Origin: an uncultured Modestobacter sp.
GTDB taxonomy: Bacteria; Actinomycetota; Actinomycetes; Mycobacteriales; Geodermatophilaceae
NCBI RefSeq assembly: GCF_947486615.1
Contig: NZ_CANKUD010000004.1
Span: 425,858 to 489,857, forward strand
Direction: 5' to 3'
Length of the DNA stretch: 64,000 nt
Position numbers and translations under genes: made by a program. The notes beneath the pieces were generated by a model. The model was not told the origin of the DNA. It saw nothing but the letters and a program-made list of their open reading frames with translations, and did no database searches. Each line of letters starts with the position of its first letter. The stretch's first letter is position 1. Positions 23,632 through 31,925 of the stretch are shown here, in pieces.

Positions 23632-24522
23632 TCAGAGGTCGGGGTCGGGGGTGCCGTCGCCGCCGATCCGGTCCAGCTCCTCGAGCTCTACCGGGCCGAG
23701 CACCCGGGCGGCCGCCTGCAGGTTCTGCTCCAGGTGCGCGACCGAGCTCGTGCCCGGGATCAGCAGCAGGTTGGGGGAGCGGGCCAGCAGCCAGGCCAGC
23801 GCGACCTCCATCGGGGAGGCCTCCAGTCGGCGGGCCACCGTCTCCAGCGCCGCCGACTGGATGGGGTTGAACCCGCCCAGCGGGAAGAACGGCACGTAGG
23901 CGACGCCCTCGCGGGCCAGCGCGTCGACCATCGGGTCGTCGGCGCGGTGCACCAGGTTGTAGTGGTTCTGCACGCACACCACACGGGCGATGCCCTGCGC
24001 CTCGGCGAACATCTGCGGGGTCACGTTGCTGATCCCCAGGTGCCGGACCAGCCCCTCCTGCTGCAGCTCCGCGAGGGCCTCGAACGGCTCGGCGAGCGAG
24101 CGCTGCACCGGCTCGGCGAACCCGGGCATCCGCAGGTTCACCACGTCCAGCGCCTCGACGCCCAGGTGCGCCAGGTTGTCGTGCACGGCCTGGCGCAGCT
24201 CGTCGCGGGACAGCGCCTCGGGCCACTCGCCCTCCGGCGTCCGGCGGGCACCGACCTTCGTGACGATCGTCAGGTGCTCGGGGTAGGGGTGCAGCGCCTC
24301 GCGGATGATCTCGTTGGTCACGTGCGGGCCGTAGTAGTCGCTGGTGTCGATGTGGTCGACGCCCAGCTCCACCGCCCGCCGCAGCACCGCTACCGCGCCG
24401 TCCCGGTCGGCCGGGGGGCCCATGATGTGCGGCCCGGAGAGCCGCATGGCCCCGTAGCCGATGCGGTGCACCGTGCGGTCACCGAGGCGGAACTGGCCGG
24501 ACTTCTCGGCTGTGGTCGTCAT
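23632..24522 (-). CDS. Aldo/keto reductase (paralogue of the 62964 gene)
   Basis: The 296-residue reductase has the tetrad residues in HIDTSDYYGP, VTKVGARR and the strand before the NLRMPG loop. The position normally occupied by the catalytic histidine reads VVNLRMPG, so histidine is replaced, which deserves checking. C-terminal LLLIPGTSSVAHLEQN is the NADPH phosphate-binding site. Its N-terminal half (VHRIGYGAMRLSGP, then PADRDGA) closely matches the reductase at 62964-63818, which keeps LIQLHR. The ATG at 24522 is taken because AGGTG precedes it. Confidence 0.85.
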   Translation of the reverse strand: MTTTAEKSGQFRLGDRTVHRIGYGAMRLSGPHIMGPPADRDGAVAVLRRAVELGVDHIDTSDYYGPHVTNEIIREALHPYPEHLTIVTKVGARRTPEGEWPEALSRDELRQAVHDNLAHLGVEALDVVNLRMPGFAEPVQRSLAEPFEALAELQQEGLVRHLGISNVTPQMFAEAQGIARVVCVQNHYNLVHRADDPMVDALAREGVAYVPFFPLGGFNPIQSAALETVARRLEASPMEVALAWLLARSPNLLLIPGTSSVAHLEQNLQAAARVLGPVELEELDRIGGDGTPDPDL

Positions 24523-24560
24523 GCCGGGCACCTACCCGCCGACGGCGGGCCTGCACACCG

Positions 24561-25769
24561 TCAGGCGGCGTGGACCGCGGCGGCTGCGGTGGCGGCGACG
24601 TCGAGCGTGCCGGCCTCGCGGGCGTTCTCGGCCCGCTGGCTGCGCAGCGCGACCACCGACAGCCCGGCTCCCAGCAGCGCCAGCACCGCACCCACCCACA
24701 TCGGCGCCCGGTAGCCCCAGCCGGCGGTGAGCGTGGCCGCGCCGAGGGCAGCGCCCAGGGCGTTGGCGGCGTTGAACGCGCCCTGGTTGGCCGCCGACAC
24801 CAGGCTGCCGCCCTCCACCCGGGCCGCCTCGATCGCCCGGTTCTGCACGACCGGGCCGCCGGAGAAGGTGATCGCCCCGAAGAGCACGAGCATGACGACG
24901 GCGGCGACCTGGTTGACCACGACGACGGTGAACAGCACCAGCAGAGCGGCGGTGACCAGCAGCCCGACGGTGACGAAGACGAAGCCGTACCGGTCGCCCA
25001 ACCGGCCGCCGAGCAGCGTGCCCGCGGTGGTGCCCAGCCCGAACAGCGCGAGGACGACGGTGACCCGGTTCTCCGGCATCCCGGCGAGGTCGGTGAGGAT
25101 CGGGCTGACGTAGCTGTAGACGGAGAAGAGCGCGGCGAAGCCGATGGTGGTGACACCGAGAGTGAGCCAGACCTGACGCCGCCGGAAGGCGCCCAGCTCC
25201 TGCCGGAGGTCCGTGGGTGCGGCGGCCACCCGGGGCAGCCAGGCGAGCAGCCCGGCGATGGTGAGCAACCCGATGACCGCGGTGCCGCCGAACACCAGGC
25301 GCCAGCTCAGCTGCTGGGCGACGAACGTGCCGATCGGGACACCGATGACGTTGGCCAGGGTCAGCCCGACGAACATCAGCGAGATCGCCTGGGTGCCCTT
25401 CTCCTTGGCCACCAGCCCACGGGCGGCGACGGCTCCCACCCCGAAGAAGGAGCCGTGCGCCAACGCGGTGATCACCCGGGCGGCCATCAGCGTCTCGTAG
25501 GTCGGGGCGAGCGCGGAGAGGGTGTTGCCGACGGTGAAGACCACCATCAGCCCGATCAGGGTCTGCCGCGGGGTGAACCGCACGCCCAGCGCGGTCAGCG
25601 TCGGCGCTCCGATCACGACCCCGAGGGCGTAGGCGCTGATCAGGATGCCGACCGCGGCGACCGAGACGGAGAAGTCGTCGGCCACCTGCGGGAGCATGCC
25701 CATGATCACGAACTCGGAGGTGCCGATGCCGAAGGCACCGATGGACAGGGCGAGCAGTGCGCGGGGCAC
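24561..25769 (-). CDS. MFS transporter, DHA1 (AraJ/Cmx-like) drug efflux type
   Basis: The 402-residue protein has twelve hydrophobic segments. The opening ALLALSIGAFGIGTSEFVIMGMLPQVADDF is the hallmark of the AraJ/PbuE/chloramphenicol-exporter DHA1 group, and RVITALAHGSFFGVGAV is the family's motif around helix 4. Proton-driven efflux of a small molecule is expected; the substrate is unknown. GTG 25769 is preceded by GAGGAG with a 7-base spacer; the frame continues upstream without a better site. It lies 38 bases upstream of the aldo/keto reductase gene, so they may form an operon. Confidence 0.88.
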   Translation of the reverse strand: MPRALLALSIGAFGIGTSEFVIMGMLPQVADDFSVSVAAVGILISAYALGVVIGAPTLTALGVRFTPRQTLIGLMVVFTVGNTLSALAPTYETLMAARVITALAHGSFFGVGAVAARGLVAKEKGTQAISLMFVGLTLANVIGVPIGTFVAQQLSWRLVFGGTAVIGLLTIAGLLAWLPRVAAAPTDLRQELGAFRRRQVWLTLGVTTIGFAALFSVYSYVSPILTDLAGMPENRVTVVLALFGLGTTAGTLLGGRLGDRYGFVFVTVGLLVTAALLVLFTVVVVNQVAAVVMLVLFGAITFSGGPVVQNRAIEAARVEGGSLVSAANQGAFNAANALGAALGAATLTAGWGYRAPMWVGAVLALLGAGLSVVALRSQRAENAREAGTLDVAATAAAAVHAA

Positions 25770-25891
25770 AGCGGAGCTCCTCAGGGGCGGTGCGGGGGAT
25801 GGCGCGGACGGCGCCTGAGGTCCAGCCAAGAGCAGACCAGCCGGTTCCGCTGCCCCCAACGCGCATGAGGCTGGTCACGTCGCCACCCGCG

Positions 25892-25934
25892 CCACGGGCC
25901 GCGCCGGGACGTGAGTCCCGTGCGCGGCCCGTGG
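25892..25934 (-). terminator. Terminator of the zinc alcohol dehydrogenase gene
   Basis: CCACGGGCCGCGC and GCGCGGCCCGTGG form a perfect 13-bp outer stem with an inner GGGAC/GTCCC stem. It starts 10 bases beyond the dehydrogenase stop codon. The rest of 25770-25891 shows nothing recognisable. Confidence 0.85.
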
Positions 25935-25943
25935 ACGTGCAGG

Positions 25944-27122
25944 TCAGGGCTGGAGCAGCACCTTCACCGCGCCGTCCTGCTTCTGCCGGAAGGTCTCGTA
26001 GGCCTGCGGGGCCTGCTCCAGCGGCACCCGGTGGGTGGCGAAGTCGTCGACGCCCAGCGGGTCGGCGTCGGTCAGCAGCGGCAGGATGTCGGGCACCCAG
26101 CGCCAGACGTTGGCCTGGCCCATGCGCAGTTCGATCTGCTTGTCGAACATCCGCATCAGCGGCACCGGGTCGGTCGCGCCGCCGTAGACACCGGACAGGG
26201 AGACCGTGCCGCCGCGGCGGACCGCCTCGATCGCGGTGTTGAACGCGGCGAGCCGGTCGATGCCGGCGACCGTCATGACCTTCTCCATGATCGCGTCGGG
26301 CACCACCGCGCTGGCCTTCTGGGCGAGCTTGGCGCCGGGGGAGCCGTGCGCCTCCATGCCGACGGCGTCGATCACGGCGTCCGCGCCGCGGCCGTCGGTC
26401 ATCTCCCGGACCGCCCCGACGACCTCCTCCTGCTCCGTCGACGCGATCACCTCGATCCCGCGCGCCCGGGCGCGGGCGATCCGCTCCGGGACGACGTCGG
26501 AGGCGATCACCCGGTGGCCGAGGTGGGTGGCGATCCGGGCGGCCATGTCACCGATCGGGCCGAGCCCCAGCACCAGCACGGTGCCGCCCGGCGGGGGAGC
26601 GGCGTACTGCACGGCCTGCCAGGCGGTGGGCAGCACGTCGGAGAGGTAGACGAACCGGTCGTCGGCCGGGCCCTCGGGCACCTTGATCGGCAGGGTGTTG
26701 CCGAAGGGCACCCGCAGGTACTCGGCCTGGCCACCGGGGACCTGGCCGTAGAGCTTGGTGTAGCCGAACAGCGAGGCGCCCATGCCCTGCTCGCGGTTCT
26801 GGGTGGTCTCGCACTGGCTCTGCAGGCCCTGGCTGCACATCCAGCAGGTGCCGCAGGAGATGTTGAACGGCACGACGACCCGGTCGCCGGCCTTCAGCTC
26901 GGTCACCCCGGCGCCGACCTCGCGGACCACGCCCATCGGCTCGTGGCCCATCACGTCACCGACGGTCATGAACGGGGCCATCACCTCGATGAGGTGGAGG
27001 TCGGACCCGCAGATGCCGCTGGAGGTGATCTCCACGATGACGTCGGTCGGGTCCTGGATGGTCGGGTCGGGGACGGTGTCCACCTGGACGTCGTCCCGGC
27101 CGTGCCAGGTCACTGCGCGCAT
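25944..27122 (-). CDS. Zinc-dependent alcohol/formaldehyde dehydrogenase family
   Basis: The 392-residue medium-chain dehydrogenase has catalytic zinc residues in GICGSDLHLIE and MGHEPMG, a structural zinc lobe with cysteines in ISCGTCWMCSQGLQSQCE, and the NAD-binding motif VLVLGLGPIGDMAARIA. The insertion between residues 240 and 290 and the motif DAVIDAVGMEAHG match the glutathione-independent formaldehyde dehydrogenase-like subgroup. The electron carrier and physiological substrate are unknown. It is monocistronic, with a strong terminator. Confidence 0.9.
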   Translation of the reverse strand: MRAVTWHGRDDVQVDTVPDPTIQDPTDVIVEITSSGICGSDLHLIEVMAPFMTVGDVMGHEPMGVVREVGAGVTELKAGDRVVVPFNISCGTCWMCSQGLQSQCETTQNREQGMGASLFGYTKLYGQVPGGQAEYLRVPFGNTLPIKVPEGPADDRFVYLSDVLPTAWQAVQYAAPPPGGTVLVLGLGPIGDMAARIATHLGHRVIASDVVPERIARARARGIEVIASTEQEEVVGAVREMTDGRGADAVIDAVGMEAHGSPGAKLAQKASAVVPDAIMEKVMTVAGIDRLAAFNTAIEAVRRGGTVSLSGVYGGATDPVPLMRMFDKQIELRMGQANVWRWVPDILPLLTDADPLGVDDFATHRVPLEQAPQAYETFRQKQDGAVKVLLQP

Positions 27123-27284
27123 GTGTGCTCCTCGAGTCGTGGGGGCGCCGGACGGCCGCGACGAGGTCTGCAGGCCCGTTCTCCGGTGCGTGACGTTCCT
27201 CGCTCGTACCCGTCACGGCGCGTTCAACTCATCAGCCGCTCGCACACCTGACGTCACGCAGGGTGCTCATTTGGCAGGAAGTGT

Positions 27285-27300
27285 TGTGAGCCTGGTCACT
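27285..27300 (+). promoter_or_regulatory. CRP-like (cAMP receptor protein) binding site
   Basis: TGTGAGCCTGGTCACT matches the TGTGA-N6-TCACA palindrome of CRP/GlxR-type regulators in 9 of the 10 fixed positions. It lies 98 bases upstream of the M23 peptidase start, within 27123-27397, which otherwise shows no gene or riboswitch. In mycobacteria CRP controls cell-wall resuscitation genes such as rpfA, so cAMP control of this wall peptidase is plausible (inference). Confidence 0.6.
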
Positions 27301-27397
27301 TGACCTCGTGTGCTTATCCGGTTGTGCACATCACGAACCGATCACGACGTGTTTACATGGGCCCCGCCCGAGCTCGCCCCCGACGGAAGACAGGTGC

Positions 27398-28600
27398 ATG
27401 GACCCGCAACATCTCGCCCGGCTCGACGACGACGGAACGGTGTCGCCCAGCGGCAGCGGACCGGCCGGTGGCCCCGCCGCCGACGCGTCGCCCGAGAGCC
27501 CCGAGGTGCCGGCGCTGGCGCCCGTGCTCCCGTTCCGCCGCACGCTCGCCCGGCGGTCCCGCCGGCTGCTGGGGGCCACCCCGCTGCGGGCGGCCGGGGT
27601 CTGCCCCGCGCCGCGACCGGCCGTCGAGGCCGATCCGGCTGCTGTCGTCCCGGCCGTCGGCGTCCCGGCTGCCATCATCTCGGACGTCGACGCCTGGCCG
27701 CTGCCGGTGGCCTCCGACGGGCTGGTGCTGGGCGATGCGTGGCCGCTGCCGGTCGACGTCGACGGTCTGCTGCTCGACGGCGCTGCGCCCCAGGTCGCCG
27801 AGCAGGACGCTGCCGCCGACCGGCTCACCCCGATGCAGGTGGTGGCCGCGGTCGCCGCCGGCGCCCGGCACCGCCGTCCGCCGCTGCCGGCCCGCCGTCC
27901 GGCGCTGTACCTGGCGGCCGCGCTCATCGGGGCCGCCGGCCTGGCCGTCGCCGCCACCGGCGACCCGGCGCACGTGGCCCGGGCCGCGGGCACCGAGGAG
28001 TCGATCAGCGTCGCCGAGGAGCTGGGCATGGTGCAGGCCGAGCAGCCCGCGCTCACCGGCGAGCAGGCGACCGACCGGCTGCAGGACATGGTCGCCACCC
28101 GCGCCCAGCGCGAGGACGCCGAGGTCGCCGCCGCCCAGGTGCAGGCCGAGGCCGACCGGGTCGCCGCCGAGGCCGCCGCTGCCGCCGCTGCGGAGGCGGC
28201 CCGCCCGAAGGCGGCGCTACCCGTGCAGGGCGCCCGGCTCACCAGCGGGTTCGGCTACCGGTGGGGCACGCTGCACGCCGGCATCGACTTCGCCGCGCCG
28301 CTGGGCACCCCCGAGTACGCGGCGATGGACGGCGTCGTGGTGCGCGCCGGTGCGGCCAGCGGTTTCGGCCTGGCCGTCTACATCCAGCACGAGAACGGTG
28401 ACGTCACCGTCTACGGGCACATGCAGGAGATCCTCGTCGAGGAGGGGCAGACGGTGAAGGCGGGCGACACCATCGCCCTGCTCGGCAACCAGGGCCAGTC
28501 CACCGGACCGCACCTGCACTTCGAGGTGCACGTGGGCGGCATCGACGGCGAGCGGATCGACCCGCTGCCGTGGCTGCGCGAGCGCGGCGTCCAGGTCTGA
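27398..28600 (+). CDS. M23 family metallopeptidase (LytM-type), membrane-anchored
   Basis: The 400-residue protein has a long cytoplasmic low-complexity N-terminus, a transmembrane segment near residues 168-188 (LYLAAALIGAAGLAVAATG), an alanine/glutamate-rich coiled coil (residues about 205-270) and a C-terminal M23 domain. The zinc ligands are seen in LHAGIDFAAP (HxxxD) and HLHFEV (HxH). It should cut peptide cross-bridges in peptidoglycan or activate amidases outside the membrane. ATG 27398 is the first plausible start with a GGAAGACAGG-like site. The Pro/Val-rich repeats with DAWPLPV occur twice in the N-terminal part. Confidence 0.85.
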   Translation: MDPQHLARLDDDGTVSPSGSGPAGGPAADASPESPEVPALAPVLPFRRTLARRSRRLLGATPLRAAGVCPAPRPAVEADPAAVVPAVGVPAAIISDVDAWPLPVASDGLVLGDAWPLPVDVDGLLLDGAAPQVAEQDAAADRLTPMQVVAAVAAGARHRRPPLPARRPALYLAAALIGAAGLAVAATGDPAHVARAAGTEESISVAEELGMVQAEQPALTGEQATDRLQDMVATRAQREDAEVAAAQVQAEADRVAAEAAAAAAAEAARPKAALPVQGARLTSGFGYRWGTLHAGIDFAAPLGTPEYAAMDGVVVRAGAASGFGLAVYIQHENGDVTVYGHMQEILVEEGQTVKAGDTIALLGNQGQSTGPHLHFEVHVGGIDGERIDPLPWLRERGVQV

Positions 28601-28605
28601 GGAAG

Positions 28606-28647
28606 GACCGGCTCGTCCCCTGACCGCCGGCCCCTGCTGCGCCGGTC
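28606..28647 (+). terminator. Probable terminator after the M23 peptidase gene
   Basis: GACCGGC (28606-28612) and GCCGGTC (28641-28647) form an inverted repeat that begins within the TGAGGAAGGACC sequence after the stop codon. That opening is shared with the stop-adjacent repeat family found at 40331, 41767 and 60883, so this may be a degenerate member. Confidence 0.5.
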
Positions 28648-28705
28648 GGTCCCTGGCGCACGCCTGCGCGCACCCGTGTGAGCGGGTCGACCTGGCTTTC
28701 CTCCA

Positions 28706-28729
28706 TCACATGCGGCATCGTGCATGTGA
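28706..28729 (+). promoter_or_regulatory. Palindromic operator candidate upstream of the CDF exporter
   Basis: TCACATGC-N8-GCATGTGA is a perfect 8-bp inverted repeat ending 24 bases before the CDF gene. Metal exporters are often controlled by ArsR/SmtB- or MerR-type repressors binding such palindromes. No regulator gene is adjacent, so the binding protein is unknown. Confidence 0.5.
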
Positions 28730-28753
28730 GATCCGGAGGACAGGGGGACGTCG

Positions 28754-29677
28754 ATGGGGCACGACCACGCACACGGGCACGGGCACGGCACCGTCTCCGC
28801 CGCGCACCGCGGCCGGCTGGTCGTCGTCCTCGTGCTCACCGGCAGCGTCTTCGTCGTCGAGCTCGTCGGTGCACTGCTGTCGGGCTCCCTGGCCCTGCTC
28901 GCCGACGCCGCGCACATGGCCACCGACGCCCTCGGCATCGGGATGGCGCTCGGGGCGGTGACGCTCGCCCAGCGACCCGCCCGCGGGCGGCGGACCTTCG
29001 GCTGGCAGCGGATCGAGGTGCTCGCCGCGGTGGGCAACGGCCTGCTGCTGCTCCTGGTCGGCGGCTACGTCGTGGTGGAAGCGATCCGCCGGATCGGCGA
29101 CCCGCCGGACATCCACTCCGGCTGGATGCTCGGCGTCGCGCTGCTCGGCCTGGCCGTCAACGTCGGCTCGCTGAGCCTGCTGCGCGCCGGGCAGGGCGAG
29201 TCGCTGAACACCCGCGGCGCCTACCTCGAGGTGGTCGGGGACGCCCTCGGCTCGGTCGCCGTCATCATCGCCGCCGTCGTCATCAGCACCACCGGCTGGA
29301 CCGGGGCCGACGTCGTCGCCTCTCTCGCGGTCGGTGCCCTGGTGCTCCCGCGGGCCTGGTCACTGCTGCGCGAGGCGCTCGACGTCCTGCTGGAGGCCGC
29401 GCCCAAGGGGGTCGACCTGGCGCAGGTGCGCGAGCACGTCCTCGGGGTCTCCGGCGTGCTGGACGTGCACGACCTGCACGCCTGGACCATCACCTCCGGG
29501 CTGCCGGTGCTCTCCGCGCACGTGGTCGTCACCGACGAGGTGCTCGCCGACGGGCACGGCGGCCGGGTGCTCGACGCGCTCTGCAGCTGCCTGGGCGACC
29601 ACTTCGACCTGGAGCACTGCACCTTCCAGCTCGAGTCGCCCGGGCACCGCAACCACGAGTCCCCGGTCCACGAATGA
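28754..29677 (+). CDS. Cation diffusion facilitator (CzcD/ZitB-like metal exporter)
   Basis: The 307-residue protein has a histidine-rich start (HDHAHGHGHGT), six membrane helices, and the tetrahedral metal site typical of CDF proteins: HMATDALG in helix 2 and GDALGS in helix 5. A cytoplasmic C-terminal domain (DVHDLHAWTITSG) binds further metal. It should exchange protons for Zn, Cd, Co or similar ions. The palindrome upstream probably makes it metal-inducible. Confidence 0.9.
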   Translation: MGHDHAHGHGHGTVSAAHRGRLVVVLVLTGSVFVVELVGALLSGSLALLADAAHMATDALGIGMALGAVTLAQRPARGRRTFGWQRIEVLAAVGNGLLLLLVGGYVVVEAIRRIGDPPDIHSGWMLGVALLGLAVNVGSLSLLRAGQGESLNTRGAYLEVVGDALGSVAVIIAAVVISTTGWTGADVVASLAVGALVLPRAWSLLREALDVLLEAAPKGVDLAQVREHVLGVSGVLDVHDLHAWTITSGLPVLSAHVVVTDEVLADGHGGRVLDALCSCLGDHFDLEHCTFQLESPGHRNHESPVHE

Positions 29678-29715
29678 CGGACGCCCGCCTCCCCGAGGGA
29701 AGACGGGCGCCCGTC
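29676..29715 (+). terminator. Terminator of the CDF exporter gene
   Basis: GACGGACGCCCG (29676-29687) pairs with CGGGCGCCCGTC (29704-29715) with one mismatch. The stem starts at the stop codon of the CDF gene. Confidence 0.75.
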
Positions 29716-29716
29716 C

Positions 29717-29777
29717 CGGCCCTGCTGCAGGGGCCCGCGCTGAGCTTGCGAAGCGTGGGGGGCAGCAGGGTCTTTCG
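29717..29777 (-). repeat. Stop-adjacent nested-palindrome repeat, minus-strand copy
   Basis: On the minus strand this reads GAAAGACCCTGCTGCCCCCC... ending GCAGCAGGGCCG. It begins immediately after the TGA of the DHA2 transporter gene. The outer arms CCCTGCTGC and GCAGCAGGG are perfect and enclose an imperfect inner stem. It belongs to the same family as 40331-40392, 41767-41829 and 60883-60945, and probably acts as a terminator. Confidence 0.7.
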
Positions 29778-31322
29778 TCAGCCGGCGTGCACGACCGCGC
29801 CGTCGGCGGGCAGGTCCTCCTTGGTGGCCTTGATCAGCACCGCGGAGACCAGCGCGCCGACCACCAGCAGCACCGCCGCCCAGGTGAAGGCGGTCGTGTA
29901 GCCCTCGACCTGGGCCGCGATGCCGACCGCAGGGTCGGTCGGGTCCTGGCCGGCCGCCACGCTGTCGGTGACGGCCGAGGTGATCGCGCCGACCGACAGC
30001 GTCGCCAGCAGCGCCGTGCCGATCGAGGCGCCGACCTGCTGGGTGGCGTTGAGCATCGCGCTGGCCGCACCCGCGTCGTGCTCCCCCGCGCCGATGAGCG
30101 CCAGGTTCGACAGCGGCACGAACGTGAAGCCCAGGCCCAGCCCCAGCAGCAGCTGGCCGGGGAAGGCCAGCGACCAGAACGAGCTGTCGACGTCCAGGAA
30201 CGACATCAGGAACAGGCCCGCGGCGGCCAGCAGGCCACCGGCCACCATCAGCGGCTTCGGCCCGATCCGCGGCACCAGCCCGCTGGCCGCGCCCGCGGAG
30301 ACGAGCACGCCGAGCGTGGTCGGCAGTGAGGCGAAGCCGGCCGCGACCGGCGTGTAGCCGAGCACCTGCTGGAAGTAGAGGCTGAGGAAGAAGAAGGCGC
30401 CGATCAGCCCGGCCCCCACCAGCGTGGAGGTGAGGTACGCACCACCGCGGTTGCGGTCCAGGACCAGCCGCATCGGCAGCAGCGGGTTGCGCACCTTCAG
30501 CTCCAGGACGACGAACGCGGCCACCAGCAGCACGCCGACGGCGATGAAGGTCAGCGCCGAGGCGTCGGTCCAGCCGCTGTCCCCGTTGCCGGCGTCGGCG
30601 TTGGCCTGTGCGGTCTCGGCGACCTGGGTGAAGCCGTAGACGAAGGAGGCCAGCCCCAGGGTGATCAGCACGGCGCCGGGGATGTCGTAGCTGGTCTCCC
30701 CGGGGGCCTTGCTCTCCGGCACGATTGGGATGGCGGCCACGACGGCGATGACCGCCACCGGCACGTTCACCCAGAAGCACCAGCGCCAGTCGGCGTACTC
30801 GGTGAGCACCCCGCCCAGCAGCAGGCCGACCGCGGAGCCGCCGCCGGCGATGGCGCCGTAGACGGCGAAGGCCTTGGCCCGCTCCTTGGCATCGGTGAAC
30901 AGCACGGTCAGCAGGGCCAGCGACGCCGGGGCCAGCAGCGCGCCGAAGGCGCCCTGCAGGGCGCGGGCGGCGAACAGCAGTTCCTCGTTCTGCGCCAGGC
31001 CGCCCAGAGCGGAGGCGATGGCGAAGCCGACCGCCCCCACCAGGTACGTGCGCTTGCGGCCCCAGAAGTCCGCGATCCGGCCGCCGAGCAGCAGGAAGCC
31101 GCCGAAGGTCAGCGTGTACGCGGTGACGATCCACTGCTGCGAGGCGGCGGTGACGTCCAGGTCGGCGGAGACCGCCGGCAGGGCGATGTTCACGATGGTC
31201 GCGTCCAGGATGACCATCAGCACCGTCACGGCGATGACCGCGAGGGCCAGCCACCGCTTCGGGTACGGCTCGGTGGCCGGCGGGGTCGCCGCCGGGTCGG
31301 GGAGTGGTGCGGTCGTGCTCAC
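29778..31322 (-). CDS. MFS transporter, DHA2 (14-TM) drug efflux family
   Basis: The 514-residue protein has fourteen predicted membrane helices. Motifs are VLMVILDATIVNIALPAVSADL in helix 1 (the DHA2 motif D), GGRIADFWGRKRTYLVG (motif A), FAARALQGAFGALLAPASLALL, and motif C-like GGGSAVGLLLGGVLTEYADWRWCFWVNVP. It resembles the EmrB/QacA and Streptomyces antibiotic exporter subfamily. The substrate is unknown. The start lies near the divergent metallophosphoesterase gene; no TetR gene is adjacent. Confidence 0.9.
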   Translation of the reverse strand: MSTTAPLPDPAATPPATEPYPKRWLALAVIAVTVLMVILDATIVNIALPAVSADLDVTAASQQWIVTAYTLTFGGFLLLGGRIADFWGRKRTYLVGAVGFAIASALGGLAQNEELLFAARALQGAFGALLAPASLALLTVLFTDAKERAKAFAVYGAIAGGGSAVGLLLGGVLTEYADWRWCFWVNVPVAVIAVVAAIPIVPESKAPGETSYDIPGAVLITLGLASFVYGFTQVAETAQANADAGNGDSGWTDASALTFIAVGVLLVAAFVVLELKVRNPLLPMRLVLDRNRGGAYLTSTLVGAGLIGAFFFLSLYFQQVLGYTPVAAGFASLPTTLGVLVSAGAASGLVPRIGPKPLMVAGGLLAAAGLFLMSFLDVDSSFWSLAFPGQLLLGLGLGFTFVPLSNLALIGAGEHDAGAASAMLNATQQVGASIGTALLATLSVGAITSAVTDSVAAGQDPTDPAVGIAAQVEGYTTAFTWAAVLLVVGALVSAVLIKATKEDLPADGAVVHAG

Positions 31323-31406
31323 GCGTGGGTGTCCTCTGTCGCTCGTCTCCGGGTCGGCCGAGTCGTCGGCCGAAGGAGGAAGTTAGTCGGCTGGGACGAT
31401 GTCGTC

Positions 31407-31925
31407 GTGCCCGTTTCCGTGGTGTTCATCTCCGACACCCATCTGCCCCGGCGGGCGCGCGACCTGCCCGGGTCGGTGTGGTCGGCGATCGAGGCCGCGG
31501 ACGTGGTGGTGCACGCCGGCGACTGGGTCGACGTCGCCCTGCTGGACGAGTTGGAGCAGCGGGCGCGGCGGCTGGTCGGGGTGTACGGCAACAACGACCA
31601 CGGGGTGCTCCGCGAGCGGCTGCCGGAGGTGGCCCGGGTGGAGCTGGGCGGGGTGCGGTTCGCCGTCGTCCACGAGACCGGCGACGCGAAGGGCCGGGAG
31701 CAGCGCTGCGCCGCGCGCTTCCCCGACGTCGACGTCCTGGTGTTCGGGCACAGCCACATCCCCTGGGACACGACCGCGGCCACCGGTCTGCGGCTGCTCA
31801 ACCCCGGCTCGCCCACCGACCGGCGCCGGCAGCCGTTCGCCACCTACCTCACCGCCACCGCGGACGACGGCCGGCTGACGGACGTCACGTTGCACCGGCT
31901 GCCGCCGCGGGTGCCCGGCCGATGA
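31407..31925 (+). CDS. YfcE/MJ0936-type metallophosphoesterase
   Basis: The 172-residue protein contains the five metallophosphoesterase blocks: SDTHLP, HAGDWVD, GNNDH, VVHETGD (equivalent to GH) and GHSHIPW. This is the small YfcE-like single-domain phosphodiesterase family, a two-metal enzyme acting on phosphodiesters in vitro. The GTG at 31407 is chosen because it puts the first block about ten residues from the start; no Shine-Dalgarno sequence is clear. The stop overlaps the following methyltransferase gene (ATGA). Confidence 0.85.
   Translation: MPVSVVFISDTHLPRRARDLPGSVWSAIEAADVVVHAGDWVDVALLDELEQRARRLVGVYGNNDHGVLRERLPEVARVELGGVRFAVVHETGDAKGREQRCAARFPDVDVLVFGHSHIPWDTTAATGLRLLNPGSPTDRRRQPFATYLTATADDGRLTDVTLHRLPPRVPGR

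Noticed and set aside
27123..27397. A ydaO-type c-di-AMP riboswitch before the M23 peptidase gene
   Set aside because: Such switches are common before wall hydrolases in actinobacteria, but I found none of the conserved core motifs in this leader, only the CRP-like site.
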